NCBI GenBank assembly: GCA_030674185.1
Contig: JAPXFY010000022.1
Span: forward strand, 46,686,398 to 46,750,397
Direction: 5' to 3'
DNA length: 64,000 bases
Source: Monoplex corrugatus
Taxonomy: Eukaryota > Mollusca > Gastropoda > Littorinimorpha > Ranellidae
Shown here piece by piece: positions 12,390-25,400 of the stretch. Within the stretch, counting starts at the first letter, position 1; the number at the start of each line of letters is the position of its first letter. The notes below the pieces were generated by a model. That model worked only from the letters and a program-made list of their open reading frames with translations. It ran no database searches and was not told the DNA's origin. A program made the translations under genes and the position numbers.

Positions 12390-12690
12390 CGCATGCGTGT
12401 GTGTGCATGCGCATGTGTGCATGTGTGTGCGTAGCGCGCACATGCGTGCATGTATGCATGCCTGCGTGTGTGTGTGTGTGTGCGTGTGCGTGTGCGTGTA
12501 ATATGTATGAAGATTTGTTTACATAATACAGTTACACTATTTTTCTCTCTCCTTTATTCTTTGTGACACTGTGCATGTATGTGTGCCTGCCTGCGCGCGC
12601 GCGTGCGTGCGTGCGTGTGTGTGTAATATGTATGAAGATTTGTTTACATAATACAGTTACACTATTTTTCTCTCCTTTATTCTTTATGAC
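12302..12690. repeat. (TG)n tract with flanking duplication
   Basis: (TG)n at 12302-12500 and 12585-12625; a ~70-bp segment 'taatatgtatgaagatttgt' to 'tttattcttt' follows each tract (12500 and 12625), so tract plus flank were duplicated together. Confidence 0.88.
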
Positions 12691-12855
12691 ACTTGGTTCC
12701 TAACACTTTTTTTGTAATATTCTGTTGTTAAAACAATAAAAGTGTAAGAATATTCTGGTAGTAAGTACTGTAAAGTGAAAGAAGTATACTTCTGACATGG
12801 ACTGTTTGCACTATGTTAATGAAAATATCAATTACTTCAGCAAAGCCTAGCTTAA

Positions 12856-13042
12856 CCTTTGACTCTCGCACCCTATCCACCATCTGCACAAACTTAACCC
12901 TTTGGCTAACTCTCACCCTAACCACCAGCTTCCTGCATGAAGCTGGTGGATAGGGTAAGGGAGTTAATGGGTTAAGTTTTAGCTTTGCTAGCGTGGTTGA
13001 CAATGCAGGATAAAAATACACAGGGTGCAGGAGTCAAAAGAG
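12856..13042. mobile_element. TTAA fold-back MITE
   Basis: Full-length, 187 bp. The inner stem reads 'agcttcctgcatgaagct'; the right end has an extra A. Confidence 0.88.
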
Positions 13043-13189
13043 TTAAATTATTATGTTAAAAGTCCCTAGTCCTTAAGAAGCAGGTGGACAGGGTGAGAAA
13101 ACAAAGGGTCAACATGCTAACAAGTCAGCAGAAAAGGTCAACCAATGAATAAATGAAATACTATGTAGCAGAAATTTTTGATAAGGTCA

Positions 13190-13515
13190 ACAGTGCATGT
13201 ATTTTATTACGTGTATCCCTACAGCTTGTGACTCCTGAAAATCCTTAAGACATGCATGCCATCCCTTCAGCTCAATATTCATAAGAGATGTATCCCATCC
13301 CACAACTTTTTCCCAACATCCATAAGAGATGTATGCATCCCTGCAGCCCTTAAGTACACAATATCCACAAGGCATTAAGAACTCTGACAGCCTTCACCTA
13401 TTCGACATCAGGTCATGTATACGCTCCAACAACCTTTATTCAATATTCATGAAGTATGTCAGCACTCCTACAGCCTTTAATAACTCAACATCCATCTTCC
13501 TGCACAGAGGAATGT
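13190..13515. repeat. Degenerate ~60-bp tandem repeat
   Basis: Repeated theme 'ccctacagc.....caatattcataagagatgtat' with four to six diverged units. Confidence 0.6.
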
Positions 13516-14499
13516 ACAGACGACAAAAGCAAAGTCTGTTTGCTTACATCAACTTTGTTCTACAAGTCTTCTTCAAACTCTGGGCAATTTCATATGCACT
13601 CCACCTAAATCTGCCAGCAATTATCTGGCAGATTTCCTGACCTGCTCAAGCTCCTATGTATGTACTGACAAGGTTTTGAAATGAAGAGGGGAACAAGGTT
13701 TACGAACCACCGACATCACCAGAATGACTGAAGCGTTCAGATGGGCGGTGAACCAACCAACGTGGATGATGCAGGGGGTGGGACCAAACCTGAGACATAA
13801 GATATAGATTGACAGCTTTATGCAGACAACCAGCTCTCATGTCAAGTACGATGGCTTAGTGAGGTTAACACTCGTGTTGGTGGACATGATGCGTCTGGGA
13901 CAATATGATCCCAGAGTCACCGTCAGAATTTGCTTTGTTCTGTTGGCCGATACATTGACAGAAAGCAGCAGCATCTATGTCTAAGCAAAATAGGACTGCA
14001 AACATTACAAAACACACAGCAGTCCCTCCCAACCCACCTACCCAAAAAAAAATCAACTGATTGAAGCAATAAAGTAGCCATCATAAAAAGACTACATTAA
14101 GTTATAATAGCAACCTATAAAACGTAAAAACGTATGCAAGGATTTCATTCAACATTCTCATAGTTGGCTCATAATCAAGCACTTACATCTCAAACAAATG
14201 ATCTGTGTCCAAATCCCATCCCCACCCCCCACCAAAAAAAAAAAAAAAAAGCAAAAACGACAACAAAACATCCAAAGTGTAGGTAAGTATCAAGAGCCAA
14301 CAAACATAAACAGTGACAATACCTAAACACAAAACACTGACAGATACCAGATATAAAAACGTGTTCATGTAGACTTGTGATGACTGGCCTTTAACACCAT
14401 TCTCTTCCCCAGCAGCCACCTATACCCTGCCTGCCTGCCTGCATGCCTCCTTACAAAAACTTGTCTGTGGACAGTAAAATGTCAATCCATCTAACACAT

Positions 14500-14995
14500 C
14501 AATCTATCTATCTTGACTCCAGAAACAGAAAGTTTATTTTTCTGGAGTCAAGACAGATGGGTTGACATGTTAGATTGATGTGTTATTTTACTGCATATTG
14601 GGAAACACAAAGTTTATTTTTCTGGAGTCAAGATAGATGGATGAATGTGTTAGATGGATTGATGTATTATTTTACGATATTGGAAACAAAATTTATTTCC
14701 CAATAGCATAAAATAAACATCAATCAACACGTCACCATACTGACTCAGAAAATAAACTTCTGCTTCCCAATATGCAGTAAAATAACACATCAATCTAACA
14801 TGTCAACCCATCTACCTTGACTCCAGAAAAATAAACTTTCTGCTTCCCAATATGCAGTAAAATAACACATCAATCTAACATGTCAACCCATCTACCTTGA
14901 CTCCAGAAAAATAAACTTTCTGTTTCCCAAAATGCAGTAAAACACATCAATCCAACACATCAACCCATCTATCTTGACTCCAGAAAAATAAACTG
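14500..14995. repeat. Inverted tandem repeat
   Basis: Two ~100-bp units in one direction ('aagtttatttttctggagtc' to 'gttattttactgcatattgg', 14530-14690) face three in the other ('ccaatatgcagtaaaataac' to 'gactccagaaaaataaactt', 14700-14990). The whole can fold on itself. Confidence 0.8.
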
Positions 14996-15057
14996 ATAAA
15001 AACTCATTGCTACATTCAAGTGAACTGTCACTGAAACTCATTACAATGGCTTCTTAA

Positions 15058-15242
15058 CCCTTTCACTCCCACAGCCTGTCTATAAGCTGCAAAAACTTAA
15101 CCCTTTCATTCCTGCAGGAAGATGGATAAGGTGAAGAAGTTAAAGGGTGGATAGAGTAAGGGAGTGAAAGGGTTAAGTTTTCGCTTTGCTATTACGGCTG
15201 ACAATGCAGGATGCTGGCGGACAGGGTGAAGGAGTGAAAGGG
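15058..15242. mobile_element. TTAA fold-back MITE plus trailing fragment
   Basis: The copy has 'tttcactccc' in place of 'tttgactccc' at the ends. A second right-end fragment ('gagtgaaagggttaagttttt') follows at about 15265-15300, as if by local duplication. Confidence 0.85.
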
Positions 15243-16204
15243 TTAAGCAGAGCAGAGTAGAGTAGGAGTGAAAGGGTTAAGTTTTTGCTTTGCTATTATG
15301 TAGAGTAGATCCGCACCATTTCGCTGCTGGGCCGTTTTCTTATTGGGAGTGGAGATTTTCCTCCATCAGTTGAGTGATCACTGAAAATTCTGAGAAAAAC
15401 GAAGCCAACCAAAACTGATGACATAGCACTTTCCTGTTCATGCAGTACTAACCCTTCCTAAAGAGGACAAAGGAAGCTCCCAGCTAATACAAGTGATGCT
15501 TATTGTAAACTTTGAACCGAGCAGCTGTCAACAAACACTGATAAACACAGTGGAAGTCATGACCGCCTTATGCAGCGGGCAAAGCAGGGCATGTCTAACG
15601 TCATATGATGTTCTTGAGGCAGGTAACAAGAAAAAAACGCAAATTGTAAAATCAAAGTTAAATTCACCAGAAGCGTAAAGTTCAGCGCACATTCAGCGAT
15701 ATAAATCGTGAAACAAGGACCCCCGTTCAACTGGGATCTAGCGAGGAAGCAAACCGACTGGTTTCTTAGAACACAATCTCTCTCACTCCCAAAACATTTT
15801 TTTCCACAGAAGTTTTATCACACACAAATTAAGACATTTTCACTTAAAACAGTAAACATCATCAATAGCAAATCCCTGTAGGTTTGACACAATGTCATTG
15901 CAAAATTTCTCTCTGTGCATAGATCCCTTCAGTTTCCAGACTACACTGCCTAAAAACTATTTTTCTTTAAAATACAAAACAGAATGAGTTCTGTTTCTAC
16001 AGATCCTTCTGTGCTGATACCACACTACTACCATTCTAACTTCTCATGCAAACGCTTTACTTTTTCAGCCTGACAAAAGTTACAACAACACACACACACA
16101 CACACACACACAACACACACACATCACACAACCTCACTCATCCAATACACCCTGATTACTAACACTAGTAACAGTCTTCATTTTCCAACTCATTTTCTAT
16201 AATC

Positions 16205-16605
16205 CAAAACAAGTGTGACTGCCTGCTTTCAAGCAAACAGGAACCAGAAAATACACGAAAGAAGAATAAGAACGCATATTTAATACAAGACAAGACAGGC
16301 ACAAATTTTCGGCCAACTGTCGTTTGTCAAGCTAAGATCACAAACAAACACACACCAGATACAAAAATTAGGAGAAAAAGACTGAAACTTCCCTGCTGCT
16401 TCAGTCAGTTTATTCCTTTTCTCACACTGGAAGGAGCAGCAGGGAAGTTTCAGTCTTTCTCTCCTGATTTTTTGTATCTGTTGTTTGTTTGCTTGTGATC
16501 TTACGCTTGACAAAGGCCAGTTTGGCCAAAAATTTGCACCTGTCTTGTCTTGTATTAAATACGCGTTCTTATTCTTTTTTCACGTTTTTTCATGTTCTCA
16601 TTTTC
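16205..16605. repeat. Large inverted repeat (fold-back element)
   Basis: The arm ending near 16405 ('aaaaattaggagaaaaagac', 'tgaaacttccctgctgct') is repeated in inverse orientation from about 16435 ('agcagcagggaagtttcagt'). Each arm is about 150 bp with a short loop, and outer parts 'caagacaagacaggcacaaa' and 'tttgcacctgtcttgtcttg' also pair. Confidence 0.8.
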
Positions 16606-16919
16606 TGTATTCAGGACAATGAACATATACCCATTTCAGTTAACGTCACGACTACCTACAGGACCAAAGGACTGACACAACATTCAATAAAACATATCCA
16701 AAACACACACATTTTTTTTATCTAATCATTACCATTAATGGTTTATTTTTACATTAACATTCAAGGCATCTCAACAAGACTCATTATGCACATCGGAAAT
16801 AATCAAATAAAAATTATTCAAATAAAAATCGAAATATGCAAGAGTTGATAGCGAAGAATGATCTAATTCGAAATGACTAAATGATTCAGTTACATATACA
16901 AAACTTCCAACCACAGACC

Positions 16920-17110
16920 AAAAACAAAAACTCAATAAAAACAAAAAGAACAAACATAAAAGACACATACAATGAAAACAAAACAAAAAAACATAAAATA
17001 CACACTGAAAACAAAACCAAACATAAAACATATACACAAAAACAAAAACATAAAACACACACTGAAAACAAAACCAAACATAAAACATATACACAATAAC
17101 AAAAACAAAA
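16920..17110. repeat. A-rich ~55-bp tandem repeat
   Basis: Two good units of 'acactgaaaacaaaaccaaa' plus 'cataaaacatatacac' and degenerate neighbours. Confidence 0.8.
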
Positions 17111-17274
17111 AAAACACAGCTAAATAATTTTCATCCGCTAGAAAAAGTGTGACCATAACAGGGAGTACACTAACTATAGCTTCACAATTATCATGTCTAC
17201 TTAGTCAGACATGTGGTGAACTACATTTGGTAGATGTCTTATCTATACCTAGCTGACAAATCCCTGACAACAGA

Positions 17275-17515
17275 TTTGTTTACACACTTATGATGCACAA
17301 AGCCTCCCCCCTGTATTACTTACAATAATAAATAGCTTTCATATTAAATCATTTGTTTGTAACCAACTAAACATTTCCTGACTTTGATATTTTTTGTTCA
17401 CAGACAAATGTTTACAGACTAATAATGCACAAAGCCTCCCCAGTATTATTTATGATAAACAGTTTTTATGTTAAACTTGCATAAAACCTCCCTAGCATTA
17501 CACACGATAAATACA
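17275..17515. repeat. Three-unit degenerate repeat
   Basis: 'tgatgcacaaagcctcccc', 'gtattactta.aataaa' and 'ttcatattaaa' recur at about 17290, 17420 and 17475. Confidence 0.65.
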
Positions 17516-17549
17516 TGGGTGGGAGCAAATTTTTTTTGCTATACTGAAA

Positions 17550-17645
17550 AAGCGAAGCCAGGGTCCAGGGGCCGGTGGAGGCCCCTGGTGGGATGGAGGG
17601 GCAACGCCCTGCTAGGGGGTCTGGGGGGCAACGCCCCCCATATGC
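17550..17645. repeat. GC-rich palindromic repeat (gggtccaggggc motif)
   Basis: 'gggtccaggggccggtggag' followed by 'gcccctggtgg' and 'ggggcaacgccctgctaggg', 'ggggggcaacgccccccata', 'tgctgaag'. Smaller versions at 19955-20003 and 38035-38060. Confidence 0.75.
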
Positions 17646-18146
17646 TGAAGAAAAATTAATATGCCCGGTCGCTTCAGAGCCTTCTCGTTGCATCTTAAAA
17701 CACTTATTTTCAAAAAGCTTGAATATGGCAAATTGTCTCTGTGATAATTGTACAATCACAATGATCTGGTCATGTTAAGTAAAAAGGGGGAACACATCTC
17801 ATGATCACTCATAGAACCAAAGGAAAATAGAAAGCTGTGTAAAGAATAAATTATAAAACAAAAACAAAACAAAAATCTCACCTGTGTAATCACCAACTGT
17901 TATCAAATTTCAATCAGTTTATTGTGTGCAAGTTCATTTCAATACTGGGGTGAAGTCTGAGATTGGTACAGTTCTGTAGAAACTAATGGACTTGAGGTTG
18001 GGTTGGAAATCTTGATTAAAATCAATAACAGCAGTGGAACAGGTATTATCAATCATGTCTGTCTACAGTAAGACATCTTAAATAAAATGTCAATGGATGT
18101 AGCAAGTCTATCAACAAGGTCAGCAAGTTTATGGCCAGCAAGGCTA

Positions 18147-18353
18147 TCAATATAACCTGCGAACCATGAAATGATATGTTGGTAATAATCCATCTCCTGG
18201 CAAATATCCTTCTTGTTTTGGTTTGTAGTAATTTGTCCTTATTTCCCAGTTGTTATGCAGCAAGACTGGAGGTGGAAATTTGTTAGAGATTGTGTTCCTT
18301 AGTTTCTTTGCAAAGAAGCTTCTGATGTCTGACGGAGCAGCTTTTCTTTTCAT
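18147..18353 (-). pseudogene. Possible transposase N-terminus relic
   Basis: A 68-codon open frame starts MKRKAAPSDIRSFFAKKLR and ends QEGYLPGDGLLPTYHF plus a short tail. The opening resembles the basic 'xIxxFFxKK' N-terminus of hAT-type transposases with TTF/ZMYM-like zinc fingers. No catalytic part is visible. The resemblance is from memory and weak; it lies in the sequence 3' of KMT5A. Confidence 0.25.
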
Positions 18354-18428
18354 CTGCTGACTCTGTTCTTGGGGTAACGCAAATATCTGGATCGAGTTTT
18401 GGAGAATAACCAACCAACCAACCAACCA

Positions 18429-18459
<31 letters not shown>

Positions 18460-19260
18460 CTACGGAATTCCATATATATATGGAAGGTCTCCCACCCATG
18501 CAAATAGCTCTCATATTAAATTATCCGTTAAAATCAACAACACATTTCCTAAGTTTGCAAGCTTTGCCTCAACTAACTCCCTCCTTTATTTGTAAAAACA
18601 AAACAAACAAACAACTTACTGTGGGAGATAATGACCTCCACATTTCACACACCCTCTTCTGGTCATGCCACAGCTCAGAGAAAATTCATCAGCACAGAAG
18701 ATCCAAGAATATGGTACACTACAGCGAAGGAGATTCGGGTATAGTAAGACTCCCCTTCAGCTTCAGCCTTCCTTTCACTTCAAGGAGATCAGTATGATCA
18801 AAGTTTTCATGCTTCATATACACACACACACACACGTGCCCACTTTGTTCCGTGTTCTCTCTCTAAAAACTTCACAAATATGCTGCAGTTGTCTTGATCG
18901 TGCTGGCTGTAAAAATGACACACATTCAGTGCATGACTGAATTCAAATGAATCGTCCCCATTTCCAACATCCGTGCACAAAGTTGGTTGCCAGCGCAAAA
19001 TAGTCCTGGTGATCGGCACGACTGCACAGCAACATGTCATGCCGACTGTTCAAATGTCATGGCCTGTGGCACCATCTGCTATCCAGCACCAGCCAATATT
19101 ATTACTGTTAACATTATGCACACTGACACACACGTCTCCACACAATGCATGCATGCTTGCTCCAAACAGCTACAAATCAGAGCACACACAAGTACACACA
19201 AGTAACATACACATCCTCTCTCTCCTCTCCCACCACACACACACACTCCAAGAATGTTTC

Positions 19261-19471
19261 TCAAGACTTTAGCCACGGGTGAGACTCTATGGCGGACTGA
19301 CTACGGTCGCCATAATCATAGGTCAGTTCCTGTCCCCTGGCTATATGGCGGGAGGCCAAGAGCACCAGGTACGGCGTGTCGTCGATCACCACCACCTTCG
19401 TGTGACAGTTCCCTTTACGACTGTGGTTCAGCAGTCGACCCAACTTCCCGCTTTCGGCTGTGGCGTCGATG
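19261..19471 (-). CDS. KMT5A: KMT5A terminal coding exon, C-terminal half of SET domain
   Basis: It begins after 'actgttgccag' by completing C225, then reads [20 protein letters not shown], then NC, and ends at HPWLKS followed by TGA (19263-19261). NHS and TYDYGDRS are the conserved cofactor and catalytic motifs of SET enzymes. The exon is separated from the previous one by a 7.2-kb intron that contains another, opposite-strand exon (24245-24412). The 3' UTR must extend below 19261; I could not fix the polyadenylation site. Confidence 0.95.
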
Positions 19472-22400
19472 CTGGCAACAGTACAATATACACATATAGT
19501 ATGAGTGCAACTGGTGTGGACAGATGTATCCGCAGACACAATCTGTAAAGCTACTATATCTGTGTATGTGCTCATGAATGCATATATATATACACATATA
19601 CATATACATATATAATATGTATACCATAGACAAACTTCATAAAAGTGCTGTGTATGCAGATGCATAAAAAACTGTGTAGAAGTACAGTGTATACAGATGA
19701 ATGCATATGTGTGTACGCAAATCAGCGCGTGTATGAAATCAGTTGATGTAATGTGTGTATACAAGTCAGTTAATGTAATGCCTTCTAAAAAAACTCCACC
19801 TTTATGTACCTACACACCTACACACACTGTTCCCTATTATATCCAGACATCAAAGCTGTTATAACCAGACCAATTTGTTCTTGTGAAAGACAAAACAAAA
19901 TTAACAATTTTGACCTCCTCCACAAACAAGGGTGCAACCTAGAAAAAGTTTAAAAAACTGAAAGGGGTCCAGGGGCAGGCAGTGCCCCCCAGACGCTGAA
20001 GCTTTTTCAAAAAACGGATTTTCCGTTGACGGTTTCTGACTCTTTTGAAAAAACGGATTCCGTCGTCAAATGGAAAAAGTGGCACCCATGGTATTCTTGC
20101 CCTATTTTGGTTCTTATGACAAATAAATGAACCGATGAATCACATGCATGCATGTACACGAGTGCACGTGTATGAATCACATGCATGCATGTACACAAGT
20201 GCACATGTATGAATCACATGCATGCGTGTACACGAGTGCACACGTATGAATCACATGCATGCATGTACACGAGTGCACGTGTATGAATCACATGCACGCA
20301 TGTACACAAGTGCACGTGTATGAATCGCATGCATGTACACGAGTGCACATGTATGAATCACATGCATGCATGTACACAAGTGCACGTGTATGAATTACAT
20401 GCATGCATGTACACAAGTGCACATGTATGAATCACATGCACACACGAACACAAGTGCATGTGTATGAATCACATGCACACGAGTGCACGTGTATGAATCA
20501 CATGCATGCATGTACACAACTGCATGTGCACACATACACACACATATACACACGCACTCTCACATGCTCCTCACAGTAATGATATCTTCTGCTGTGTGCA
20601 TAAGATAATGTTGCAGCCCAATTTTTCATCCTTTTTATGTAACTGTTCTTACAACTTTCTCTCCCCCCCCCCCCCCCCCCCCAACTCCGCCCATTTTTTT
20701 TTTAAAAAGTAATTTGATTTATCTCAAATGCCTGTACACATGTTACTCTACCCCCATTGTGCAGGTAGTATGTTGCTGCACAATCTGCATACTCCTGTCT
20801 TTGGTGGGAAAGCACACTGGGAGTTTTCATGTGTCCATGAGCCACCAGACACTGACTGACTTACAGGATGCTTACCATGCATATGGGACAAGAGTGGCAG
20901 AATGGTTCAGACATTCACCTGCCAATAACTAAACACAAGGTTCCACGGGTCACTCCCCGTAGAGGCCTCCACTTTTCTCCTCAGTTTGACCAAAAAATCA
21001 AACTGAACGTCTCATTCTTTGGAATGGGACAAGAAACGAGTTAAACCCATGTGCCTTCTGGCTGCACACACTAAAGATCTCACGGCAGTTGAAAATCATG
21101 AAATGCAGCGTATTGCCCGGCTGCCTTGGTACAGAACACTGGAGAGATAAGTTGATTTCCCAGGTACCACCCATTGAAGACCAATCAGCCTTCTTGCCTT
21201 TCTGAAGTCTTGGTAAAGGGGAAAAAAATGAATAAGAATTTGAAGCGAAGGAGAGGGGATGGGCACCACCCTCGAGATGCAGGCCCCAGGAAAAGTTGAG
21301 GTCTCTGCCACCTCGCTCCCCTATGACCCCAGGATTATGGGAACTATCTAGGTAGAATGTAAGGACCTGGCCATCTTGTGGGTTTATGTGCAGGCTTAAG
21401 GCTTGTGCCATGATCATTCTGGATCTTCTACATCACATGGCACCTGTTCAAGTTAGTGCATATGGAATTCATTCCAAGCGCAGAGACATCTTGAGAAACT
21501 GAAACTGAAACTAGCATGCATATATATATAGATACAGTGGAGTCCATTAATAACGACAACTGTAATAACGAGAACACTGTAGTAACGAGACATTTTTCAA
21601 TCCCCATTTTTTATCCTTCTTAATCTTTAAGAATAAACCATTGGTTTAACGAGAGTTAGTGGATAATCATCTCGGTAATATAATAACGAGAGATTTTCTA
21701 TCCTTCCTGTCACAAAAGTTCTCGCCACTTGCCCCACCCCCACCTCGTCGTCAAGTTCCCAGTAGGGCACATCTCGTGGTGGCCGTAACAAAGAAAAACA
21801 ACGAAAGGCGTGTCCTTGTGCGGTGTGTAATCAAGGGACACTATCGATTAATTATGAACACATCGACGGCGCCGGTGCCAAGATTATTTCCCTTTGTTTC
21901 CCTTGGTAAATTCGTCATTTGGGAATAACGAGAACTCGGCAATAGCGAGAAAATGTGCCTGGGCCGTCCGCTCTCGCTATAACAGAGTTTCACTGTATAC
22001 AATACTGGAATCACCCAATAGAATGATATGGCCCTCACTTCAGCTTCAGTTATAGCTGCCTTTGCATATGTTGGTGGAGTTTTTTTTATTTCAGTCAGTT
22101 TGTCGACATGTTTCTTCAACAAAATAAAACATTGTTCATCACCATTTGTGTTTGCCTGATTTTTTATTGTTTTTATTTTGTCTGTGGTTGTGACAAAAAA
22201 GGCGCCGGAAAGTGGGACATGGCTTGGGTTGAAACTTGTACAACAGTGTAACTTAATCAGAACAAGCAACACACAAATGAATTGTGTCCTGCTAGTAAAT
22301 AAAACATTAATCCCATCCACAATAAGCCATTGCAAAACTTCATGCAATAAGTTGCGTTTGGTGCATCCAAAAATAAGGGGACCGTGCGTTTCATTAGTTT

Positions 22401-25400
22401 CCACTGATAACGCTTGCATTCTGTTCTACCCACACAACACAGTTGTGCTTCAACTGATTCAAAATTACTCCAAAATGCATCTTTGGGGATCGTTCTATCT
22501 GCTCACGATTCAGTTCGTTGAAATATGAAGCTGAATGCAAGTTTCTCTGATGGTGCTTACAGCGTGGCTTCCTAGTGTAACGCACACAACCTATCCTTCT
22601 TGCTCATCATCAAAGTCAATTATCTTGGCCCCATCCTCTGAATCTAAAGTGTTTGAGAACAAAGAAAATGTGTACGTGACAAGCGGCACATGGCCCATGT
22701 ATGCTCAAACACAAGCTGGACATTGGTTGACTCGTCTCCACCCGACGCTTTAAAACGCACATCACATCTGCTCCACGTTACCACAAGTGTCGGCATCTCC
22801 TGTTTGGTGTGTGTGTGTGGCAAGCAAACTGAGGTAAGGATACAATTTTGCTTTTATTGTTTATTAAAAATAGATAAGATTTTCTGGATAAAAATCAGTA
22901 AAAGAGTAAATAATGATCGATTCTCTCTAAATGTGAACCAAATGTGAGCTTTTTCGATTGTTTCTGTAGTAACGCACAAACATTTCAATACAATATCAAC
23001 TGTGCATGAAAATGTGGAAACTTTCTTAAGTTTACAGTGTACAGGCAAGTCTCTTTTATTTCGCAAAACTCAGCATGCATTCATGATGTTACGTGTACAA
23101 CGAATCATAGTCGTGGGATTCTGCAGAAACGAAAGCTGTAATTTCTCGTTTCTCTTGTAGCACACGTAACGAATAAACGTTATATGGAGCATTTTCGTTG
23201 ACACTTTTTGTTTATACAAGCTTTACTGCGTGTGTTGTGACTAATAAAAATATTGTGAGCCATACTGTTTGTGTTTCGGAAAGGAACGCTCTCAGCAAAA
23301 AGGAAATTTCGTGGGATAGTTTTAAGTGCCACTGGTTTTAGATTCCACGGCAATGCACGCTTGCTGAATCATTGTTATCAATTTCCGTTTCGCAACAAAC
23401 TGATGTCTTTGGACAGAAAGCAAACGATTATGGTATTCCAATTACATGGTCCAGTTAAAGACATACAGCTGCTGAAATCTACAGAGAATTTTTAAAAGTC
23501 GGCACTTTGTGACGTGAGTTACTGCAGAGACGAAACATTGTTGCAGATTTTGTTTCAAGGTATGCACGTCACAGTCTTTATGTATTTCTTTCTTTTTCCC
23601 CATCCACTGAAATGTAGATCTAGATCTATTCTTTCTTTGAAGATGAATACTCCAACTGCAAATTGAGGGAGAAGGAAAGCCAATCAGCTACCTTGCCAAA
23701 AGAAAAGTTCGTTGGTTACAGTGGAAGTGATTCAGATCTATTGAGATGACAGTTGTGCTTCCTCCTTACGCACATTTTTGATCTGAAACTGGCTCAGCAT
23801 ACAGATCTACATTGTGCTTTTTTATGCATTACTTTTGAGTGGCTATTAAAAGATTACTTGTTAAAACAACGGATTGGATTATACTTCTTGTTTGTGCGCT
23901 ACAGAGAAACCACTCTCACTCCTTGTCTTGTTATTATCATTACTATTATCATTACAAAAATTAGTATCAGTATTATTGTTGCTAGTCATTATTCTACAAT
24001 GGACTGGTAAGGAAACAGTTTTGAAGGCAGTACAATGGTCATAATTTTGTCCAATAGGACAGTTAGTTAAAAAAAAAAAAAACCTGCTGTAGGTTTTAAA
24101 AATGTACATAGGCATAAGATCTGATCAATACAATGTCGCTTACACTTCTTAATGTTGAAACTTTTAGTCACCTTTTCCACATTATACAATAATGAAAGCA
24201 TTTATTCAGAGCTGTGTGTGTGTGTGAGTGTGTGTGATTTCCAGGTTCTGAAGTCAGAAGGTGGTGAGACGCTGGTGAAATTTCTGCGAGACAGAAGTGG
24301 ACACTTCAGCTTTCCAGATATTGATGACATTGCTTGGATGGCCAATGACAACCTGTGTCTCTTGCAGCCACCGACCATTATCCAACGCGGGCACCATATT
24401 TTTACTGTTTAAAAGATACACCAATGCAGTGATTTTACAGCTCAAATTGTGAAAATGTAACCAAAAATGGAATCTCAACATGAACTGATGAACTAGTCCC
24501 CTCTCCCCCCCCCCCCCCCTCCTGTTTATGACTTCCAGCAATCCCAGAATGGACCAATTCAAAGAATGAATTAGTGAAAGGATGAATCAACTGAATTAGT
24601 GCATTTCCACTTGTATGTATCACTGTGTGACATCTAACAAATAGAATTCAATATTCACTGAAATCCAAAAATTATAAAATCCAGTCAATTTGAATAAATT
24701 GCTCAAAATCCAGCAAAGTCATTGCATACAGCATATTGTTAAGTCCTGCAAACAAAAATTAACAATGTTGAAAACAATCTAATGCATCAAGAGCACCTAA
24801 ATGTAAAAACAGTGATTTATTCTGATGTTGCTCAATGGAATACAAGAATGGTTTCCCATTTGGATTCCACGTAATGTATGCACATTTCCCAGTTACATAA
24901 ATATGGCTATGCCCAAATGCTCATCATTGTCATAGAAAGAAAGCTTTTAATACGTTGTCTAAAATAAATCAAGATACCTCCATATCACAGCTCTACTATT
25001 GTCAGCGAAAAATTGTTAAGCCCCAATGTTGCGTGGGTTACGGTTTCCACCTATACATAAGTTTATATTCAGGACATGGTTAAGTTCTTCTGTTCAAGTT
25101 TAATACTGGACACATGACCTTAGGTGTCTGTATTGTTGGTATCATCCTTTCCATGAAGCCTGGTTATTTTATCTAAAAAAGCAGTACCATGTGGAAACCA
25201 TGTAATGCACATCACACCAGTCACTTGGTCTACATTTTGCTGATTTTTAGTGAAGTCTTTAAATGAACTCTGTTTACTTTGTTCCTGTTTATTACAGGTA
25301 TGTCTGAACTCTTCAAAAATGTGTTTTGCTTGCTTTTTTAATTACTTTTAATTTTTCACCTTCATGTCCCGGGTCTTATTCCAGTATTGTAGACGTGCAC

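Noticed and set aside
16771..17156. Phe/Cys-rich membrane-like small proteins
   Set aside because: Minus-strand translations of an A-rich minisatellite.
21841..22419. 192-codon minus-strand frame
   Set aside because: It crosses the right end of the Tigger-like element; composition changes along it and no domain is recognised. The part at 22010-22130 ([18 protein letters not shown]) looks slightly coding-like but has no other support.
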